Origin: an uncultured Flavobacteriaceae bacterium
Lineage (GTDB): Bacteria > Bacteroidota > Bacteroidia > Flavobacteriales > Flavobacteriaceae
DNA: 64,000 bases
Reading direction: 5' to 3'
Assembly (NCBI GenBank): GCA_947486785.1
Contig: CANKUU010000001.1
Span: 1-64,000 of the forward strand
Shown here: in pieces, positions 37,716 through 46,595 of the stretch
Layout: every line of letters starts with the position of its first letter
Numbering within the stretch: the stretch's first letter is position 1
Notes under the pieces: generated by a model
The model's input: only the letters and a program-made list of their open reading frames with translations
What the model was told of the DNA's origin: nothing
Databases searched by the model: none
Translations under genes and position numbers: made by a program

Positions 37716-38352
37716 TTAAATCGTTTTTCGTCATCTTTTCTTCTTCAGTATCAGGGGTGCTGTCTTCTACTGTTTCATTAAGCATGGCTTTGTAATATGC
37801 TGCCCTACTAAGGGGTTCATATGCTTCTGTTTCGCCTAACATTACTAGATCGTCATTATTAGATTTGCGAAAACTATAGCTGGCCAAGTTACCGGTTCGA
37901 GTGCAAATCGCATGTACTTTGGTAACATATTCTGCAGTTGCCATAAGTGCGGGCATTGGACCAAAAGGTTTACCCTTAAAATCCATATCAAGACCTGCAA
38001 CAACAACGCGAACGCCCTTGTTTGCAAGATCATTACAGACTCTTATAATTTCATCATCAAAAAATTGTGCTTCATCAATTCCCACAACATCACAGGTATC
38101 TCCTAAAATTCTAATGTTTGCGGCTGCCGGAACTGGAGTTGATCTAATTTCATTAGCATCATGAGAAACTACCATTTCTTCATGGTAGCGAACATCCACC
38201 ATGGGTTTAAATATCTCTACTTTCTGTTTGGCAAATTGTGCACGCTTAAGTCTACGTATCAATTCCTCGGTTTTACCAGAAAACATAGATCCGCAGATAA
38301 CTTCTATCCATCCGAATTGTTCTTTATGATTAACCGTATTTTCAAGAAACAT
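37708..38352 (-). CDS. tdk: thymidine kinase (type II)
   Basis: Salvages thymidine to TMP. The 214 residues carry the P-loop GSMFSGKTEE (residues 21-30), the catalytic Glu94 in GIDEAQFF and the lid/lasso region. In most type II enzymes the lid holds zinc through four ligands; here only Cys150 is kept (CTRT at 150-153) and the second pair reads PLSRAAY, so zinc binding is unlikely. From memory other flavobacterial enzymes are similar. The last 8 bp overlap alr. The C-terminal end is acidic (DSTPDTEEEK). Confidence 0.95.
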   Translation of the reverse strand: MFLENTVNHKEQFGWIEVICGSMFSGKTEELIRRLKRAQFAKQKVEIFKPMVDVRYHEEMVVSHDANEIRSTPVPAAANIRILGDTCDVVGIDEAQFFDDEIIRVCNDLANKGVRVVVAGLDMDFKGKPFGPMPALMATAEYVTKVHAICTRTGNLASYSFRKSNNDDLVMLGETEAYEPLSRAAYYKAMLNETVEDSTPDTEEEKMTKNDLNG

Positions 38353-38564
38353 TTTGTAATTTTAGACGAAAATAAGGTGTTTTTTCGTTCAGGTTGTACT
38401 AAGATGTAAATTTACAAAAGAATGGTGCATTTTTAACGTAATTATAAGCTGAAACGCGTTCTTCTTTTTAAATTTTATGTTTTACTAAAATTATATTGTT
38501 TCATAAAAAAGGCTTTTGATTATTATTGTAGCTATAAACTTTTAAACAAACAAAGAATTTTCAT

Positions 38565-39254
38565 ATGAAAAGAAAATTGAAAGATGAGTTGATAAAACTG
38601 TCAACCGACATTATTACTTCTAGAGATAAGAATGACATCTCAGATATGTATGAATCTGCTAAAAACTTATATGAAAAGCTGGCAGTCTTAAAGTTTATTG
38701 ATGAGAAACTAAACGATATTGAGATTGATGTTTCTAAAAACATAATTGCGGCAAAGTTTGAGACTATGGCAAATGCAGTTTTAAATGCAAATTCTGGGGT
38801 GCCTGAAACTAATCCGCATCAAGAGGATATTATTACCCCTGGAATGGATACCATAAAAGATATGGTGTCAGAAATGCCAAATAAAAGTTCAAATGATTCG
38901 GTTTTAAATGATTTTTTAGGAAAACCTAATTTGATGAAAAATGATAAGGACCTTTTTATGCCCCCAAAAAAGGCAGAAGTAAAAAGTACAATGGCGACCA
39001 AGTCTTTAAATGATAAATTAACAGGAAAGGAGATTAAAATTGATTTAAATAATAGACTTGCTTTTGTAAAACACTTGTTTAATGGTAGTACCGAAGACTA
39101 TAATCGCGTATTATCACAACTAGCAACTATAGACACAGAAGAAAGATCTATCTCTTTTATTGAGAATATGGTAAAACCTGATTATGACAATTGGGCAGAA
39201 AAAGAAGAGTATGTAGAACGCTTTATAGGCTTTATTCAACGCCGATTTAGTTAA
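38565..39254 (+). CDS. conserved hypothetical cytoplasmic protein
   Basis: Unknown 229-residue protein without signal or membrane helix. The N-terminal half is helical (KDELIKLSTDIITSRDK, then LYEKLAVLKFIDEKL), the middle a flexible Asn/Pro/Ser-rich linker (about 75-150) and the C-terminal 75 residues a compact-looking domain (KIDLNNRLAFVKHLFNG, DYNRVLSQLATI, DYDNWAEKEEYVERF). I believe similar proteins occur through the Flavobacteriia, but name and role are unknown to me. It converges on the spondin-domain gene across a shared strong terminator. Confidence 0.8.
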   Translation: MKRKLKDELIKLSTDIITSRDKNDISDMYESAKNLYEKLAVLKFIDEKLNDIEIDVSKNIIAAKFETMANAVLNANSGVPETNPHQEDIITPGMDTIKDMVSEMPNKSSNDSVLNDFLGKPNLMKNDKDLFMPPKKAEVKSTMATKSLNDKLTGKEIKIDLNNRLAFVKHLFNGSTEDYNRVLSQLATIDTEERSISFIENMVKPDYDNWAEKEEYVERFIGFIQRRFS

Positions 39255-39300
39255 GGGCTTTTGTTTTTTAACAAGAGCGATTTATAAAGGTTATTAATTA

Positions 39301-39335
39301 AAAGCGCCAGATACTTTTCGTATCTGGCGCTTTTT
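39301..39335. terminator. bidirectional terminator
   Basis: Perfect 14-bp arms AAAGCGCCAGATAC (39301-39314) and GTATCTGGCGCTTT (39320-39333), A-run before and T-run after, placed between convergent genes. Confidence 0.9.
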
Positions 39336-39386
39336 AATTTTATATACTAATCTTAACCTCTTTGAGACAAGGATTAAAAAGTACAG

Positions 39387-40658
39387 TTAGTTAGATGCAC
39401 TTGAAGTTATCATAACTTCAATTAAACCTGAAACGGCAGGCACGTGATCGCCTTTTGCTGTTTCTTCTTCTACGGTACCACCTTCATCTGAACCTGTGTT
39501 TGGAGTACCTTGTCTTAAAGGCTGAGTGCTACCTGCGCCAGCATACTCATCTACCTCAGTACCTGCATCGTATAGGCTAACCATGCTGGTAATATCGCCA
39601 GAAATTGGGGTGCCGTTGTTAAAAAGATTTATCTCATCTGCGCCAATAAACCAGTCATTAGATTGTATTAGCATAGTTGCAAAACTTAGTTTATCTCCAG
39701 CTTCTGCAGTAAAAGTAAAAGAGTAAGAATTAGTAGGAAGAATAGGGCCCGGGTTTGATGAGCCAACAGGTGTGTTAAACACATTCATATAGCCAGATAC
39801 ATTACCATCCTCTGCTAGGTTTTCTAAAGCTTCAGAAGCGGCTGATCCATCAGTAAAAATGGTGTTTTCTCCAATTGCGTATGTGCCAGGAGCATATGGC
39901 GAAACATAACCACTTGCAGCACTTACTGCCATAGCTAAGGGCATATTATTTCCATCTTCCGCAAGATTTTCTAAACCTTCTGAAGCGGCTTCACCAGTTG
40001 TAAACAGTGCCGATTGTTCTGCGAAATTTACAACCCAAACACCAGGCGCTAAAGGTGACGGGAGTGTTAAGTTATTTGTAAGGTTCGTTATTGTAACTGT
40101 AAATCGCGTTCCACCGTCATGGGCTACATTTACTCTAATTGCTTCTTCAACAGAAGGGTACATAAAGTCGTCGTCGTCTATGTTTTCGATAAGTTGTACA
40201 GTTCCGTTTTCATCTGTTCCTGTATTTGGTCCTTCTTGATTATCAGGTTGGTTTGCTCCTGTTCCGGGCATTTCATTTTCCTCGGTGCCAGCATCCCATA
40301 GTTTAAAGGCCGAAGTAACATCACCAGTAACTGCCGTTCCATCTTCATTGTATAGGGCAAATCCTTCTTCATTAGGTGCAAAGAATAAATCATTGGATTT
40401 AACATACATGGTAGCCAGGTTTAGGTAGTGCCCTTCACCTGCATCAAAAGAAAAAGAGATGTTATTGCCTGGCATTATTGCTGTAGTAGTACCAGAAGCA
40501 AAATAATCTTTTGCTTCAATAACGTTTTTAATAGTAACTGTAAATTCGGCCGAATTTGCTTCTGGCGTGGTTGGTGTATCATCGTCGTTATTACACGAAA
40601 TAAATAGCAGTATACCACACAGGGCGCCTAAAGATTTTTTCAAATTTTGTTTTAACAT
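39387..40658 (-). CDS. spondin-domain lipoprotein with two repeats
   Basis: Surface-type lipoprotein, 423 residues: signal ending in FISC (Cys22) followed by NNDDD, the acidic start associated with export to the outer surface in Bacteroidota. Two Spondin_N-like units follow, about 36-235 and 290-410: each has FTVTI or SFTFTAE, then a LATMY(or I)xSND(L/W)FxA stretch, LxNxGTxxxGD(V/I)TS and LxDAGTExxE. A linking segment has two copies of ASE(G/A)LENLAEDGN. Eukaryotic spondin domains bind matrix or calcium; the bacterial role is unknown, perhaps adhesion. A TACATTTG promoter element lies just upstream. Confidence 0.85.
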   Translation of the reverse strand: MLKQNLKKSLGALCGILLFISCNNDDDTPTTPEANSAEFTVTIKNVIEAKDYFASGTTTAIMPGNNISFSFDAGEGHYLNLATMYVKSNDLFFAPNEEGFALYNEDGTAVTGDVTSAFKLWDAGTEENEMPGTGANQPDNQEGPNTGTDENGTVQLIENIDDDDFMYPSVEEAIRVNVAHDGGTRFTVTITNLTNNLTLPSPLAPGVWVVNFAEQSALFTTGEAASEGLENLAEDGNNMPLAMAVSAASGYVSPYAPGTYAIGENTIFTDGSAASEALENLAEDGNVSGYMNVFNTPVGSSNPGPILPTNSYSFTFTAEAGDKLSFATMLIQSNDWFIGADEINLFNNGTPISGDITSMVSLYDAGTEVDEYAGAGSTQPLRQGTPNTGSDEGGTVEEETAKGDHVPAVSGLIEVMITSSASN

Positions 40659-40684
40659 GATTTTGAGTGTTTTAATATTTAAAA

Positions 40685-40692
40685 CAAATGTA
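40685..40692 (-). promoter_or_regulatory. -7 element of the spondin-domain gene
   Basis: TACATTTG on the minus strand, identical to the asd and OmpA-gene elements; predicted start near 40678, leader of about 20 nt. A TTG lies upstream but only 16 bp away. Confidence 0.6.
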
Positions 40693-40830
40693 CCGTCTTA
40701 GTTTCATGCAAAAATCACGAAAAGATCACATAAGTGTCATTATTCTCTTACAGTTGATTTTTGTTAGCTATTGTTTTATAAGAGTTTTGATACACATTAT
40801 GTAACTTGCGTTTTTAAACCTTATGATTTT

Positions 40831-41187
40831 ATGAATCTGCAAAAAATAGCCTACTATTCGGCTACAGGAATCCTTACGGTAATTATGTGTTTTTCAGTTT
40901 ATAACTACCTCGTACATTATGAGGTAATAGTTGGTTATTTTGAGCGATACCAGTATCCTTCTTATTTGGTTTATCCGCTAGCTGTTGCCAAAATTTTAGG
41001 ACTTATAGCCATATGGGGTAATTTTTCTAAGTCTTTAAAAGAATGGGCTTATGCTGGTTTTTTTTTCGATATTACTTTAGCAATTGCAGCTCACTTGATA
41101 GCGAAAGATGGCGGTCAAGGCTTCGCTATAGTGGCTTTTATTGCTTTAATGAGTTCTTATTTTTTAGAAAAGCAAATTCGAAAGTAA
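40831..41187 (+). CDS. DoxX-like membrane protein
   Basis: Small four-helix membrane protein of about 118 residues from the ATG at 40831; an upstream ATG at 40771 would add a polar extension without family likeness. Hydrophobic helices are near 5-25, 42-60, 70-88 and 92-110, with YPLAVAKILGLIAIW and YAGFFFDITLAIAAHLIAKDG typical of the DoxX-like family, for which roles in quinone-linked electron flow or oxidative stress have been suggested. It ends 4 bp before rsmI, so the two are probably co-transcribed. Confidence 0.8.
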   Translation: MNLQKIAYYSATGILTVIMCFSVYNYLVHYEVIVGYFERYQYPSYLVYPLAVAKILGLIAIWGNFSKSLKEWAYAGFFFDITLAIAAHLIAKDGGQGFAIVAFIALMSSYFLEKQIRK

Positions 41188-41191
41188 AATT

Positions 41192-41860
41192 ATGGGGAAA
41201 TTATATTTAGTGCCAACACCGATAGGAAATTTAGAAGATATTACCTTGCGTGCTCTACGTATTTTAAAACAAGTAGACCTAATTTTGGCTGAAGATACCC
41301 GAACGAGCGGTAAGCTTTTGCAACATTTTAAAATTACCACCCCGATGCATAGCCACCATATGCATAACGAGCATAGAACAGTTGCAGCTTTGGTAAAACG
41401 CATGCAGGCAGGAGAAACACTAGCTTTAATATCTGATGCAGGTACACCCGCAATTTCTGACCCCGGGTTTTTATTAACTCGAGCTTGTGTTGAAAACGCC
41501 ATTAAAGTAGATTGTTTACCAGGTGCAACAGCTTTTGTACCCGCCTTAGTAAATAGTGGTCTTCCAAATGATAAATTTATTTTTGAAGGATTTCTTCCTG
41601 TTAAAAAGGGGCGTCAAACGCGATTAAAATTTCTTGCAGAGGAAAAAAGAACTATGGTGTTTTATGAATCTCCACATAAATTGCTAAAAACGCTTCGTGA
41701 TTTTATAAGCTATTTTGGTGCAGATAGGGCTATTTCGGTTTCTCGTGAATTAACAAAAATATACGAAGAAACTGTAAGAGGCACAGCCGAAGAAGTTTTA
41801 CAGCACTATACGAATAAACCCCCTAAGGGTGAGATCGTTATTGTGGTAGGCGGAGGATAA
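41192..41860 (+). CDS. rsmI: 16S rRNA (cytidine1402-2'-O)-methyltransferase
   Basis: SAM-dependent methylation of C1402 in the decoding centre of the 30S subunit. The 222 residues show the family in order: LYLVPTPIGNLEDITLRAL, LAEDTRTSGKLL, ALISDAGTPAISDPGF, LPGATAFVPALVNSGL and YESPHKLLKTL. The C-terminal domain found in longer RsmI proteins is absent, as is usual in Bacteroidota. The start lies 4 bp after the DoxX-like gene. Confidence 0.95.
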   Translation: MGKLYLVPTPIGNLEDITLRALRILKQVDLILAEDTRTSGKLLQHFKITTPMHSHHMHNEHRTVAALVKRMQAGETLALISDAGTPAISDPGFLLTRACVENAIKVDCLPGATAFVPALVNSGLPNDKFIFEGFLPVKKGRQTRLKFLAEEKRTMVFYESPHKLLKTLRDFISYFGADRAISVSRELTKIYEETVRGTAEEVLQHYTNKPPKGEIVIVVGGG

Positions 41861-41935
41861 ATAAGAAACCCAAATTATAACTTGAAAAGAGTCTTTTGGT
41901 CTTTTACATTACAATTTGGGTTATTACATTATGAC

Positions 41936-42538
41936 TTAATATTGTGATCCGTCATGTTTTCCTTTTTCCCAACCGTGTTTTCCTAAAAATTGGTTGCCAC
42001 TATCAACCGCACCATCTTCAATAGAAGTTCCCATAGAATCGTTCCAACGGTTAAGATATCCGAAGAGCGAAATAACACCTAGCATTTCTACAATTTCACC
42101 TTCATTCCAATGCTGATACAAGCGTTCTTTTATTTCTGCATTTACGCCATTAGGTACCTGTGATGCCAGTAAAGAGAAATCTAAGGCTACTCGTTCTGCT
42201 TCAGAAAAAGCAGGGTGGGTTCTATAATCCCATATATTATCTAGTTGTTCTTGTTCTGCTCCATAACGTTCTGCTGCGCGTATAGCATGTGCCTGACAAT
42301 AACGGCATCCGGTGGCATTACTACTTACCCAAGCAATCATACGCTTTAGGGCAGATGTAACTCTGCCTTCGTTGGCCATAACTGCCATATTCAAATTAAT
42401 AAAGGCTTTTGATATTGCAGGGCGATGTTGCATTGTTAAAACTGAATTAGGACAAAACCCTAAGGTTTCATTAAAAAATTCAGCCAATTTTTTAGTTTCA
42501 AGACTATGATCAGGGTCAAGGGGAGTTACTAAAGGCAT
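41936..42538 (-). CDS. carboxymuconolactone decarboxylase/AhpD-family protein
   Basis: Helical protein of 200 residues with the AhpD-type peroxidase motif CRYCQAHAIRAAERYG (two Cys three residues apart and the following His), in the CMD-like domain from about 60 to 150 (ALKRMIAWVSSNATG before it). Such proteins act as alkylhydroperoxide reductases or partners of them. The C-terminal part (LGVISLFGYLNRWNDSMGTSIE) is also typical. It converges on rsmI and is divergent from an OsmC-family gene, another peroxide-related family, so the two may serve the same stress. Confidence 0.88.
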   Translation of the reverse strand: MPLVTPLDPDHSLETKKLAEFFNETLGFCPNSVLTMQHRPAISKAFINLNMAVMANEGRVTSALKRMIAWVSSNATGCRYCQAHAIRAAERYGAEQEQLDNIWDYRTHPAFSEAERVALDFSLLASQVPNGVNAEIKERLYQHWNEGEIVEMLGVISLFGYLNRWNDSMGTSIEDGAVDSGNQFLGKHGWEKGKHDGSQY

Positions 42539-42589
42539 TTGTTATAATTTTAGGTTAGTATGAATGAAATATAATTCTAAAATGTGATA

Positions 42590-42597
42590 CAAAAATA
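42590..42597 (-). promoter_or_regulatory. possible -7 element of the AhpD-like gene
   Basis: TATTTTTG on the minus strand fits TANNTTTG; leader would be about 45 nt. No upstream TTG at proper spacing, so low certainty. Confidence 0.35.
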
Positions 42598-42654
42598 GCT
42601 TTTAATAGCTTAGCTAATTATTGTACTTTTATTGCCTACAAGAAACGAAAATTT

Positions 42655-43077
42655 ATGGCGACAACAAATCATATCACTACTAAGTGGCTCGGTAATATGG
42701 CCTTTGAAAGTAACAATCCTTCTGGGCATAGTTTAAAAATAGATATTGCTACTGAGGATGGGGGCGATAGCAGCGGATTTAGACCTAAAGCTTTAATGTT
42801 ATCATCATTAGCAGGATGCTCTGGGCTTGATGTTGCATCGCTTATTAAAAAGATGAAGCTAGAGGTTGAAGAATTTACGATTGAAACTATCGCTAATTTA
42901 ACTGATGAGCACCCAAAATTTTACGATAAAGTGATCGTAGAATATCATTTTCATGGCAATAATTTAGATAAAAAAAAGCTGCAAAGAGCAGTAGATTTAT
43001 CTATTGAAAAATATTGTGGCGTTATGGAGATGTTTCGTCAATTTGCAGAACTTGAGATCAAAACAGTTTTTCACTAA
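42655..43077 (+). CDS. OsmC-family protein
   Basis: Cytoplasmic 140-residue protein of the OsmC/Ohr superfamily, in the YhfA-like branch. The central motif LSSLAGCSGLDVASLI contains one Cys; the second Cys (KYCGVMEMF) is near the C-terminus, the usual pair of thiol peroxidases in this fold. It probably reduces organic hydroperoxides or reacts with other electrophiles. Its neighbour on the opposite strand is the AhpD-like gene. Confidence 0.9.
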   Translation: MATTNHITTKWLGNMAFESNNPSGHSLKIDIATEDGGDSSGFRPKALMLSSLAGCSGLDVASLIKKMKLEVEEFTIETIANLTDEHPKFYDKVIVEYHFHGNNLDKKKLQRAVDLSIEKYCGVMEMFRQFAELEIKTVFH

Positions 43078-43252
43078 GAAATAGAAAACCATTTTTTTTG
43101 ATTATTTCGGGAGCCATGTTATCATATAAGGCGCCTACTTTGTAGTTTTATTATGACCCCTTTTGGCATTAAACTACTTTGTGCTAGGTATGGTAACGGG
43201 CTCAAAATTGGTAACCAGTACTATAATTTTAATTGAATAGTTTAGAATAAAG

Positions 43253-44941
43253 ATGCGCTGGACCATTAAACCTAAACCAGAACAAAAAGACATTGATGCT
43301 TTATCAAAGGCATTAAAAGTTGATGATTTGGTGGCTCAATTACTTTTACAACGAGGAATTACTACCTATGAGCAGGCTAAAAAATTCTTTCGGCCACAGC
43401 TCTCAGATTTACATGATCCTTTTTTAATGAAGGATATGGATATTGCAGTTGCTCGAATTGAACAAGCTATTTTAAGAAATGAGAATATTCTTGTTTTTGG
43501 CGATTATGATGTAGATGGCACAACATCGGTAGCTCTTGTTTCTTCTTATTTAATGAGTTATTACCCAAATGTAGCTACCTATATACCCGACCGCTATGAT
43601 GAAGGTTATGGGGTGTCTTACAAAGGAATTGATTTTTCAGAGGATAATAACTTTTCTCTTATTATTGCCTTAGACTGTGGAGTAAAGGCTATTGAAAAGG
43701 TAGCTTATGCTAAAGAAAAAGGAATTGATTTTATTATCTGTGATCATCACCGACCTGGCGATACGTTGCCAAGTGCCATTGCCGTTTTAGACCCTAAGCG
43801 TGATGATTGTAACTATCCGTACAGCGAGCTTTGTGGTTGTGGAGTAGGTTTTAAACTTGTGCAAGCCCTTGCCTCAAGAAAGGGCCAAACTATTGATGAT
43901 TTAGTTCAATATTTAGATTTGGTAGCTACCGCTATTGGGGCAGATATTGTGCCTATTACGGGTGAAAACCGGGTCTTAGCCTACTACGGTTTGCAGCGAA
44001 TTAATACAGATCCAAGAACGGGTTTTAAAGCAATTATTAATCAAGTAAAAAAAACAACACTTACTATTACCGATGTTGTTTTTATAATTGCACCACGTAT
44101 TAATGCTGCTGGTCGTATGAAGCATGGTCACCATGCTGTAAATTTACTGGTAGAAAACGATACGAAACAAGCCACAAAAATCGCAAGCGAGATAGAAAAA
44201 TTTAACTTAGATAGAAGAAGTTTAGATCAAGAAACAACTAAAGAAGCGCTTGCACAAATACGAGAAAACAACGAAGAAGAAGGTTTTACCTCTGTAGTTT
44301 ATAAAGCTGATTGGCATAAAGGAGTTATTGGTATTGTTGCCTCTCGTTTAACAGATACTTATTATCGACCCACTTTAGTGTTTACTAAAAGCGGTGATAA
44401 ATTGGCAGCTTCTGCACGATCTGTAAAGGGTTTTGATGTATATAATGCTTTACAAGCCTGTGCAAATTATTTAGAACAATTCGGAGGGCATAAATATGCC
44501 GCTGGTCTTACCCTTTTAGAAACACAGTATGAAACCTTTAAAAAGCAGTTTGAAAAAGTGGTATCTGAAACAATAGACCCTAGGTTTCTTAGTCCTGAAA
44601 TAAGTGTTGATGCGGTTATTAATTTAAAAGAGATAAGCCCTAAATTAATGCGAATAATTAAGCAGTTTGAGCCATTTGGACCAGGTAATAGGACACCTGT
44701 TTTTATGGCCGAAAAGCTTCAAGATTCTGGTTACGCAAAAGGGGTTGGACAAGACAAAGCACATCTGAAAATGGCAGTTGTACAAGATGGTTATGGCCCA
44801 TTTGGTGCTATTGGTTTTAATTTAGGAGAGAAATTACCGCTAGTTTTCAATAGAAACTATTTTGATGCTGTTTTTTCTTTAGATGAAAATGAATGGCAAG
44901 GTAATATTAGTATACAACTGAAATTGAAAGACCTTAAATGA
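43253..44941 (+). CDS. recJ: single-stranded-DNA-specific exonuclease RecJ
   Basis: 5'-3' exonuclease of recombination and mismatch repair. The 562 residues show the DHH-family metal motifs: FGDYDVDGTTS near residue 83, ALDCG, the name-giving DHHRPG, then the DHHA1 part with ARSVKGFDVYNAL and GGHKYAAGLTL, and the C-terminal OB-like region containing FEPFGPGNRTPVF. Length and order are normal. It stands alone with no overlap to neighbours. Confidence 0.97.
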   Translation: MRWTIKPKPEQKDIDALSKALKVDDLVAQLLLQRGITTYEQAKKFFRPQLSDLHDPFLMKDMDIAVARIEQAILRNENILVFGDYDVDGTTSVALVSSYLMSYYPNVATYIPDRYDEGYGVSYKGIDFSEDNNFSLIIALDCGVKAIEKVAYAKEKGIDFIICDHHRPGDTLPSAIAVLDPKRDDCNYPYSELCGCGVGFKLVQALASRKGQTIDDLVQYLDLVATAIGADIVPITGENRVLAYYGLQRINTDPRTGFKAIINQVKKTTLTITDVVFIIAPRINAAGRMKHGHHAVNLLVENDTKQATKIASEIEKFNLDRRSLDQETTKEALAQIRENNEEEGFTSVVYKADWHKGVIGIVASRLTDTYYRPTLVFTKSGDKLAASARSVKGFDVYNALQACANYLEQFGGHKYAAGLTLLETQYETFKKQFEKVVSETIDPRFLSPEISVDAVINLKEISPKLMRIIKQFEPFGPGNRTPVFMAEKLQDSGYAKGVGQDKAHLKMAVVQDGYGPFGAIGFNLGEKLPLVFNRNYFDAVFSLDENEWQGNISIQLKLKDLK

Positions 44942-45318
44942 TTATTTAATGCAACACTATTTGGTCATTAAATTTAGAAGAAACGGGTCTATTTTATAAG
45001 GTTATTTTTTGTGCCAAATTAGAGGAAAAATAGGTGAATGATTCTAAAATTTTTGAGATTAATTTTTTATCAAAAAAAAATGATGCGATTTAAATTAAGG
45101 CAAAAAGCTAAGATTTTACTTTTAAAAATTATAAATAAGTATCAATGGTTTATTCAATTTTCGGTTTTTGTTATTTTAAAAGAAAAGGTATACCTGCCAA
45201 TGAACCAACCAAGAAAAGATGCGTATGTGCTAGTACGGGAACTAAGAATTAGAAGCAACGATTAGCATGAGTGCTTGAAACTATATTTAAAAAAGAACCA
45301 ATTTGAAATTATCATCTA
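44942..45318. other. intergenic region, no convincing gene
   Basis: About 377 bp, very A+T rich. A frame of 75 codons (45038-45265) exists but its product is a Lys/Ile-rich string with no signature, typical of chance frames in such DNA. I see no RNA gene or strong hairpin. Confidence 0.45.
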
Positions 45319-46590
45319 ATGTCAAAAATATTAGACCCATACGCTTCGCTTCGCTTTAGAGAATTTAATATCTTTTTGATGGCTCGTTTTGCTATGGTTT
45401 TTGCTTGGTCAATGCAATTTATAGTCATTGAATGGCAGGTGTATTCGATGACAAAAGATCCGTGGTCTTTAGGTGTTATTGGACTAATGGAAGTAATACC
45501 CGCTGTTTTAATGGCGTTATTTGCTGGTCATATCGTAGATCAAAAGGAAAAGCGTAATCTTCTAATAAAATGTATACTCGGCTTTTCGGTAATCAGCTTT
45601 GGTCTATTTTTACTTAGCGACCCATCATTAGCAATAAAACTAAGCTCAAAAGCCATCTTGTATGGTATCTATTTTTTAGTGTTTCTTGGGGGTATTGTGC
45701 GGGCTTTTTTAGGCCCTACTATTTTTTCGTTGATTGCATTAATTGTTCCTAAAAAATACTATCCGAATGCGGCAACTTGGAGTAGTACTACATGGCAAAT
45801 GGCATCGGTTTTAGGTCCTGCATTAGCTGGTTTTTCTATTAGTTGGATTGGGGTTCATTGGTCTATGTGTGTTATTTTTTCGTTTTCGGTTATGGCTTTA
45901 CTTGCTATTTTACAGATTAGTCGAAAACCTATATTAAACCCTAAAATTGGCGAGCCTATTTTTAAAAGTCTTAAAGAAGGATTACAATTTGTTTTTGGAG
46001 CAAAAGCAATTTTAGGTGCTTTAACACTTGATATGATTGCTGTTTTATTTGGCGGTGCTGTTGCCCTATTACCAGTTTTTGCTCAAGATATTTTACAGGT
46101 AGGCTCTGAGGGTTTTGGGGTGCTAAGGGCTGCGCCAGCTGTTGGTGCCGCCATTACTATGATAGGCTCTACCCGTTTTCCTATTCATAAATATGCTGGA
46201 AAAAAATTGTTATATGCCATTTTTGGTTTTGGATTATCCATTATTATTTTCGGTCTATCTACCTCTTTTTGGTTGTCTGTTTTTGCGCTTTTTATGAGTG
46301 GTGCTTTAGATGGTATTTCTATGGTGATACGGCAAACCATTTTGCAATTAAGAACACCAGATCATATGCGGGGTAGAGTGGCCTCTGTAAATTCTATATT
46401 TGTAGGCTCTTCTAATGAGCTGGGCGCTTTTGAAAGTGGAGTAACTGCAAAGCTTATGGGTGCCGTAACTGCCGTGGTATTTGGTGGTACAATGACGCTG
46501 CTTACCGTAGGTTTTACTGCTTTTATTTCACCTTCGTTTAGACAGTTAGACTTAAGAAAAGAAGTGGAAGCTCACGAAGCATCAAGTTAA
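45319..46590 (+). CDS. MFS transporter (EntS-like)
   Basis: Inner-membrane carrier with about 12 hydrophobic helices in 423 residues. The start LRFREFNIFLMARF and the loop LFAGHIVDQKEKRN, the MFS loop 2-3 motif, together with GALDGISMVIRQTILQLRTPDHMRGRVASVNSIF (cut: LRTPDHMRGRVASVN), place it in the DHA3/enterobactin-exporter-like branch. Probably an exporter of a small molecule or drug. It converges on the LpxH-like gene with only 5 bp between stops. Confidence 0.9.
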   Translation: MSKILDPYASLRFREFNIFLMARFAMVFAWSMQFIVIEWQVYSMTKDPWSLGVIGLMEVIPAVLMALFAGHIVDQKEKRNLLIKCILGFSVISFGLFLLSDPSLAIKLSSKAILYGIYFLVFLGGIVRAFLGPTIFSLIALIVPKKYYPNAATWSSTTWQMASVLGPALAGFSISWIGVHWSMCVIFSFSVMALLAILQISRKPILNPKIGEPIFKSLKEGLQFVFGAKAILGALTLDMIAVLFGGAVALLPVFAQDILQVGSEGFGVLRAAPAVGAAITMIGSTRFPIHKYAGKKLLYAIFGFGLSIIIFGLSTSFWLSVFALFMSGALDGISMVIRQTILQLRTPDHMRGRVASVNSIFVGSSNELGAFESGVTAKLMGAVTAVVFGGTMTLLTVGFTAFISPSFRQLDLRKEVEAHEASS

Positions 46591-46595
46591 AAAAA

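Noticed and set aside
41867-41922. 10-bp inverted repeat AACCCAAATT/AATTTGGGTT after rsmI
   Set aside because: Loop of 36 nt and no T-run; may help end transcripts but support is too weak for a feature.
45038-45265. 75-codon plus-strand frame
   Set aside because: Lys/Ile-rich product without motif, signal or neighbour support; typical chance frame in A+T-rich DNA.
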